Assembly: GCA_028873535.1 (NCBI GenBank)
Contig: JAGWIJ010000024.1
Coordinates: 1-34,911, forward strand
DNA from: Pseudomonadota bacterium
GTDB taxonomy: Bacteria > Pseudomonadota > Gammaproteobacteria > Burkholderiales > Ferrovaceae
Length of the DNA: 34,911 bases
Direction: 5' to 3'
The position numbers and the translations under genes are program-made. The notes below the pieces were generated by a model. That model had not been told where the DNA came from and made no database searches. It worked only from the letters and a program-made list of their open reading frames with translations. This document shows, in pieces, positions 30,933 to 34,911 of this stretch (the stretch's first letter is position 1; every line of letters starts with the position of its first letter).

Positions 30933-32369
30933 TCAGAACTGGCTGTGCACGCGGATCCCGAACACGTCGGCCGGGCCGCGATCGCGGTTGTAGGCCGGAT
31001 GCGCGATGCGCTGGAGGTCGAAGGTGACGTGGGTGTCGGCGCTGAAGCCATACAGGTAATACGCCTCGGCCACCAGTTCAGGGCCGTAGTGGAACGGCGC
31101 TGACGCGGTCGGTCCGGTCCAGGCCGTGGTGTAGTAGCCGGCGCCGGCGTACTGCTGGCCGTCGCCGATCAGCAGCGAAGGCAGCCAGCGCTCCAGGTAG
31201 CGCCGCCGCTCCCCGCCGGCGGCATTGACCGCCAGTGCGATGCCCGCGCTGTCGAATGGCCGCCGCCACCAGGCCCCTTCCGACAGCAGCCCGGCCTGGG
31301 CGCTGTGATCCGCCTCGGTGAAGGCATTGGTCTCGGTGTTGGCGCTGGTGACCATGACCCGGCCGAACACGCCCAGGTGGGCGCGCAGGGTGTACTCGGC
31401 ATTCAGTCCGACGCCGTACTTGTCGCGTTCCACGCGCGGATTGGGCAAGCCGGGATCGTTGCCATCCTGCGCAGTGGGGATCGGCGCGAGCACGCCCGCG
31501 TAGCCGCCATAACTCGCGAGCCGCATGTGGTTGTGATACGCAAGCAGGCGCAGCGCCCCGCCATCGAAGCGGCGCTCGAGCTCCAGGTTGTCGCCGTAGT
31601 GACGGAACAGCTGCCAGTCCAGCGGCAGCTGGTTCGGCACCTTGGGCATGGTGAAGCGCCCGCCGCGCAGCGACCAGTCGCCGGACTGGTATTCGGCGAA
31701 CGCGCCGATCGCGTAGCCGCGCGCATCGGCGGCGAAATCGTAGGCACAGCTGGTCATGAAGCACCAGTTCAGGAAGCGGTCCGCTCCCTTGTGCGCCCAG
31801 CTGTTGCCGTCGAACAGGCTGAGCAGGTCCATCTTGCCGGCCTGCACGATCAGGTGTTCGTGCCCCAGGGCACGCGCGAAGGTCGTGCCGTCGGGTTCGA
31901 CGCGTTCGGATGCGCCACCGAGATCGACGCTGTAGCGCACGAAGACCAGGGCAGCATACAACGTCGGCTCGACCACCATGAACTTCTGGGTGTCGCTGTT
32001 GGTGAATGCGGCCAGCCCGTCGGCGCCGCTGAGCGGGATGCCACTGATCGCCTCGGGTCGCACCCACAATTCGCCCTGCTCGCCGAGCCGCACTCCCAGG
32101 TTGAGACCGGCCACCAGCGAGTGCGAATTCTCGCGCTGCGCAGTCAGCGATTCAATGCCATCGCGCGTGCCGCTGCTGCTCCCGCCGACATACAACGGGG
32201 CCGCCATGCGACCGTGGAACTGGCCGATGGCGTTGAAGTCGGCCGAGATCTGCCAGGGATCCGCTGCGTCCTGCAAGGCGGGCGCGGATGCGTCGCCGCA
32301 CGCTGGTCTGGCCACGGCAGCAAGCGCCACGAGACTGGCGAGGACCGCAATGCGGATCTGGAGTGGCAT
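30933..32369 (-). CDS. OprB-family carbohydrate-selective outer-membrane porin
   Basis: This 478-residue outer-membrane beta-barrel starts with a signal peptide ('IAVLASLVALAAVARPACG') and ends 'DVFGIRVHSQF' with terminal Phe. OprB-type signatures are 'QAGKMDLLSLFDGNSWAHKG', 'DRFLNWCFMTSCAYDFAADA', 'RGYAIGAFAEYQSGDWSLRG' and 'PNQLPLDWQLFRHYGDNLEL'. Such porins let glucose and other sugars diffuse into the periplasm. Two cysteines in 'NWCFMTSCAYDF' sit six apart and may form a disulphide. It stands alone: convergent with mgtC and divergent from the next gene. A link to the galactoside operon about 25 kb away is possible but not shown. Confidence 0.87.
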   Translation of the reverse strand: MPLQIRIAVLASLVALAAVARPACGDASAPALQDAADPWQISADFNAIGQFHGRMAAPLYVGGSSSGTRDGIESLTAQRENSHSLVAGLNLGVRLGEQGELWVRPEAISGIPLSGADGLAAFTNSDTQKFMVVEPTLYAALVFVRYSVDLGGASERVEPDGTTFARALGHEHLIVQAGKMDLLSLFDGNSWAHKGADRFLNWCFMTSCAYDFAADARGYAIGAFAEYQSGDWSLRGGRFTMPKVPNQLPLDWQLFRHYGDNLELERRFDGGALRLLAYHNHMRLASYGGYAGVLAPIPTAQDGNDPGLPNPRVERDKYGVGLNAEYTLRAHLGVFGRVMVTSANTETNAFTEADHSAQAGLLSEGAWWRRPFDSAGIALAVNAAGGERRRYLERWLPSLLIGDGQQYAGAGYYTTAWTGPTASAPFHYGPELVAEAYYLYGFSADTHVTFDLQRIAHPAYNRDRGPADVFGIRVHSQF

Positions 32370-32464
32370 GGTGCGCGACGATTAGGGAATGGCAATCCCC
32401 CGATGGGGCGCGCACTATACCACGCGTGCGAAGCAGCCGCCGCGCGCCCAACCGGAAACCTGAC

Positions 32465-33073
32465 ATGTCGAAGACACTGGATGAACTGCTGGCACGCATG
32501 CGCGCACTCGAGGAAGAGGTCGAGGCCGAATTCGCGGCACGGCGCAAGGAGATCGCCTTCGCGATCGAGAACCGGCGCATCCGGTTTCCGCTCGACGTGC
32601 TGAACCGCCACCGGCTGCAGCGCATCGGATTGTGGACCTATCTGCGCAACTGCCGCATCGCGGTGGCGCTGACCGCGCCGATCCTCTACACGGGCGTCAT
32701 CCCCTTCGTGCTGATGGACCTGTTCGTCACGCTTTACCAGCGCCTGTGCTTCCCGATCTATGGCATTCCGCGCGTGCGCCGCCGCGACTACCTGGTGTTC
32801 GACCGCGCCGAACTGCCCTACCTCAACGCCATCGAGAAGTTCAACTGCTTCTACTGCTCGTATGCCAACGGCGTCGCCGCCTACCTGCGCGAAGTCGGAG
32901 CGCGCACCGAGCAGTACTGGTGCCCGATCAAGCATGCGCGGCGCATGCTGGGCAGCCATGCGCGCTATGCGCACTTCTACGAGTTCGGCGATGCCGAAAG
33001 CTACCGCCGCGGACTGGAGCGGCTGCGCAGCCAGTACGAGCTGCCGGCCGCGAACGGGGAGCAGCGGCCATGA
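32465..33073 (+). CDS. Conserved protein of unknown function with Cys/His cluster
   Basis: I cannot name a family for this 202-residue protein, though it looks like a conserved proteobacterial one. Residues 1-40 are a charged coiled coil ('LLARMRALEEEVEAEFAARR'). Residues about 65-93 form a hydrophobic segment ('TAPILYTGVIPFVLMDLFVT') that may enter the membrane. Residues 120-160 hold a striking 'FNCFYCSYANGVAAYLREVG', then 'EQYWCPIKHARR'; Cys128, Cys131, Cys153 and His157 could bind a metal or cluster. GGAAA precedes ATG 32465. Its stop overlaps the start of the flavin-reductase-like gene (ATGA), so the two are coupled, suggesting a redox role. Between it and the porin (32370-32464) no strong promoter is visible. 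Confidence 0.75.
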   Translation: MSKTLDELLARMRALEEEVEAEFAARRKEIAFAIENRRIRFPLDVLNRHRLQRIGLWTYLRNCRIAVALTAPILYTGVIPFVLMDLFVTLYQRLCFPIYGIPRVRRRDYLVFDRAELPYLNAIEKFNCFYCSYANGVAAYLREVGARTEQYWCPIKHARRMLGSHARYAHFYEFGDAESYRRGLERLRSQYELPAANGEQRP

Positions 33074-33599
33074 AGGCGCTGCCGCTGCCCAAGGTCTACC
33101 AGCTGCTGGAGCCCGGTCCGGTGGTTCTGCTCACCACCGCGCACAAGGGCGCGGTCAATGTCATGACCCTGTCCTGGCACATGATGGTCGAGTTCGAGCC
33201 GCCACGCATCGCCTGCGTCGTGAGCGGCGCCGACCACAGCTACACGGCACTGCGCAGGACGCGCGATGCGTGATCGCCGTCCCGGCCAGCGCGCTGGCGG
33301 AACAGGTGGTGGCGGTCGGCAACTGCTCGGGGCGCGATGTCGACAAGTTCACCACCATCGGACTCACGCCGCGGCCGGCAAGCCAGGTGGCAGCGCCGCT
33401 GGTGGCGGAGTGCTTCGCCAACCTGGAGTGCCGCGTGATCGATACCCGGCTGGTCAATCAGTACCAGCTGTTCGTGCTCGAGGTGGTGGCCGCCTGGGCG
33501 GCCCCGGGATGGACCAAGGCCAGGACGCTGCACCACCGCGGCTATGGCCGCTTCGCAGTGGACGGCGAAACCATCCGGCTGCCGTCGAAGATGCGCTAG
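33070..33599 (+). pseudogene. Flavin-reductase-like (FMN split-barrel) gene broken by a one-base frameshift
   Basis: The first frame (33070-33273) gives the start of a flavin reductase-like domain ('LEPGPVVLLTTAHKGAVNVM', 'LSWHMMVEFEPPRIACVVSG', 'DHSYTALRRTRDA') and then hits TGA 33271-33273. The rest continues at once in another frame from about 33264 to TAG 33597-33599: 'CVIAVPASALAEQVVAVGNC', 'SGRDVDKFTTIGLTPRPAS', 'ECFANLECRVIDTRLVNQYQ', 'LFVLEVVAAWAAPGW'. Together they would make a normal protein of about 176 residues. Losing one base near 33266-33267 (in GCGCGATGCG) explains it. No slippery heptamer is seen, so recent mutation or an assembly error is likelier than programmed frameshifting. 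It is translationally coupled to the preceding Cys/His protein. Confidence 0.8.
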
Positions 33600-33621
33600 G
33601 CAACGCGCTGCCGCCAGGCGC

Positions 33622-34632
33622 TCAAGCCGAAGCCGGCGCCAGCGCGCGGGCGCGCAGCTGGCCGCAGCCGCCGTCGACGTCCTGGGCGGCGGAATCGCGC
33701 AGCGTGGTCAGGATGCCGCGCCAGTGCAGCATGCGTGCAATCTCGACCGCACGCTCCCAGGCCGGCCGCCGATACGGCAGACCCGGCACGCTGTTGTAGG
33801 GAATCAGGTTCATGACCGCGTACTTGCCGTGCAGCAGGCGCACGATGCCCGCGATCTCGTCGTCACCGTCGTTGATGCCTTCGAGCAGCGTCCACTGGTA
33901 CTGGATGGGATAGCCGGTGTCCCTGGCATAGCGCTCGGCCAGCTCCACCAGCTCATCCGGGGTCAGCCGCGGTGCGCGCGGCAGCAGGCGTTCGCGCAGT
34001 TCGGCGCGCGTGGTGTGCAGGGACAGTGCCAGCGCCGGGCGCACCGGGCCGTGCGGCAGGCGCTCGAACACGCGTGGATCCCCGACCGTCGAGAACACCA
34101 GGTTCTTGTGCGCGAAGCCGCCTGCTGTTCCCAGCAGCTCGATCGCATCCATGACGTTGTCCAGATTGTGCGCCGGCTCGCCCATGCCCATGAAGACCAC
34201 CTTGCGCACGGCACGCAGACTGCGCGCCAGCACCACCTGGGCGATGATCTCGGCACTGCCGAGGTGGCGCACCAGGCCTTCGCGACCGGTCATGCAGAAC
34301 ACGCAGCCGACCGCGCAGCCGACCTGCGAGGACACGCACAGTCCCTGGCGTGGCAGCAGCACGCCCTCGGCGGTCAGGCCATCGGCAAGCCGCAGCAGCA
34401 GGCGGGCCGAACCGTCCTGTCCCGCGTGCTGCGAATGCAGGCTGGCCAGGTTTGCCAGCTCGGCACCCAGTTGCGGCAGCGCGGCGCGCAGGCGCGCCGG
34501 CAGGAATTCCGCCAGCGGGCGACGCCCGGAATCCTGGGGCAGGCCCTGTACCCACAGCCGCAGGAAGCGGCGCTCGTGGTCCGGGCCGGCGCCTAGCGCG
34601 CGTAGCCGTTGGCGAAGTTCATCGATGCGCAT
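33622..34632 (-). CDS. RlmN/Cfr-family radical SAM RNA methyltransferase (divergent)
   Basis: This 336-residue enzyme has the radical SAM cluster motif C106-x3-C110-x2-C113 in 'CVSSQVGCAVGCVFCMTG', preceded at the RlmN spacing by Cys99, and a C-terminal Cys323 in 'AAQDVDGGCGQL'; these match the E. coli RlmN cysteines 118 and 355 needed for methyl transfer. 'VFMGMGEPAHNLDNVM' and 'NLIPYNSVPG' are family motifs. RlmN methylates A2503 of 23S rRNA and A37 of some tRNAs. Here the N-terminal RNA-binding part is divergent, and 'GEPAHNLDNV', 'STVGDPRVFERL' and 'SLHTTRAELRERLLP' differ from typical RlmN, so this may be a second paralogue with another target. It starts seven bases after the thiolase stop and is probably co-transcribed with it. 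Confidence 0.85.
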   Translation of the reverse strand: MRIDELRQRLRALGAGPDHERRFLRLWVQGLPQDSGRRPLAEFLPARLRAALPQLGAELANLASLHSQHAGQDGSARLLLRLADGLTAEGVLLPRQGLCVSSQVGCAVGCVFCMTGREGLVRHLGSAEIIAQVVLARSLRAVRKVVFMGMGEPAHNLDNVMDAIELLGTAGGFAHKNLVFSTVGDPRVFERLPHGPVRPALALSLHTTRAELRERLLPRAPRLTPDELVELAERYARDTGYPIQYQWTLLEGINDGDDEIAGIVRLLHGKYAVMNLIPYNSVPGLPYRRPAWERAVEIARMLHWRGILTTLRDSAAQDVDGGCGQLRARALAPASA

Positions 34633-34638
34633 GCAGGC

Positions 34639-34911
34639 TCACAGCATCTCGATGGCCAGCGCAGTCGCCTCGCCGCCGCCGATGCACAGGCTGGCCACGC
34701 CACGCCGCAGTCCGCGGCTGCGCAGAGCACCGATCAGGGTGACCAGGATGCGCGCACCCGATGCGCCGATCGGGTGACCGAGCGCACAGGCGCCACCATG
34801 GACGTTGAAGCGGTCATCGGCCAGGCCAAGCTCGCGCATGGCCGCCATCGCGACCACGGCGAAGGCCTCGTTGATTTCGTAGAGATCGACTTCGGCGGCA
34901 GTCCACCCGAT
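34639..34911 (-). CDS. Thiolase (acetyl-CoA acyltransferase), C-terminal part; 5' end outside window
   Basis: The frame is open to the window edge and ends at TGA 34639-34641, leaving 90 C-terminal residues. Thiolase signatures are complete in this part: '[20 protein letters not shown]', '[19 protein letters not shown]' with the catalytic His in GHP, and '[20 protein letters not shown]' with the second catalytic Cys in CIGGG. The nucleophilic Cys of the N-terminal half lies outside. Thiolases make or split acetoacetyl-CoA or longer 3-ketoacyl-CoAs; the fragment cannot separate biosynthetic (PhaA/AtoB) from degradative (FadA) types. It is followed closely by the RlmN/Cfr-like gene. Confidence 0.93.
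   Translation of the reverse strand: MGWTAAEVDLYEINEAFAVVAMAAMRELGLADDRFNVHGGACALGHPIGASGARILVTLIGALRSRGLRRGVASLCIGGGEATALAIEML

Noticed and set aside
33255-33280. Programmed ribosomal frameshift in the flavin-reductase-like gene
   Set aside because: No slippery heptamer or downstream stem is seen at GCGCGATGCG; mutation or assembly error is simpler.
1-34911. CRISPR arrays, tRNA/rRNA genes, insertion sequences, prophage or toxin-antitoxin modules
   Set aside because: No repeat-spacer pattern, RNA gene, transposase, integrase or target-site duplication was recognised.

Overview
The window is GC-rich (about two-thirds by eye), densely packed DNA from a Gram-negative bacterium, most likely a beta- or gammaproteobacterium. 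The grounds are TonB-dependent and OprB-type outer-membrane proteins, MalF/MalG-type transport, an ECF sigma/anti-sigma pair, a complete kdpFABCDE operon, lhgO, gcdH and a CZB-domain chemoreceptor with a sigma-28-like promoter. I cannot name a genus. It looks like ordinary chromosome: no rRNA, tRNA, CRISPR, insertion sequence or phage gene was recognised, and no gene-free stretch exceeds about 240 bases.

Layout. (1) 1-5847, plus strand: a galactoside-use operon with the 3' end of a GH42 beta-galactosidase, a sugar-binding protein, two MalF/MalG-type permeases and a GH36 alpha-galactosidase. A strong hairpin separates the binding protein from the permeases, and no ATPase is visible. (2) 5890-6684: an enoyl-CoA hydratase-like protein lacking both classical catalytic glutamates. 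(3) 6701-8980: an ECF stress module with a promoter-like motif, a Tat-exported metallophosphoesterase, a possible 21-residue ORF, an ECF sigma factor and a membrane anti-sigma factor. (4) 9087-10284: a soluble zinc-type chemoreceptor behind a flagellar-type promoter. (5) 10435-13213: a MarR regulator and an OafA-like acyltransferase with a periplasmic SGNH domain. (6) 13404-18669, minus strand: a DksA/TraR-type zinc-finger protein, and a three-gene unit of TonB receptor, periplasmic binding protein and di-haem cytochrome with a palindrome over its -10 region. (7) 18907-21342: lhgO and gcdH, convergent, both touching glutarate/lysine catabolism. (8) 21343-29467, minus strand: the K+ uptake operon, read 5'->3' as a 30-residue unnamed membrane peptide, kdpF, A, B, C, D, E, running straight into gcdH. 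(9) 29572-34911: an NTF2-like protein, MgtC/SapB protein, OprB-like porin, a conserved cysteine-bearing protein coupled to a frameshifted flavin reductase, an RlmN/Cfr-like radical SAM enzyme and the 3' end of a thiolase.

How the parts work together: the galactoside operon imports and splits alpha- and beta-galactosides. The kdp operon carries its own two-component regulator and a KdpE-box-like direct repeat upstream. The ECF module appears to autoregulate from a single promoter. The most system-like unexplained unit is the TonB receptor/binding protein/di-haem cytochrome operon, which has outer-membrane and periplasmic parts but no inner-membrane transporter.
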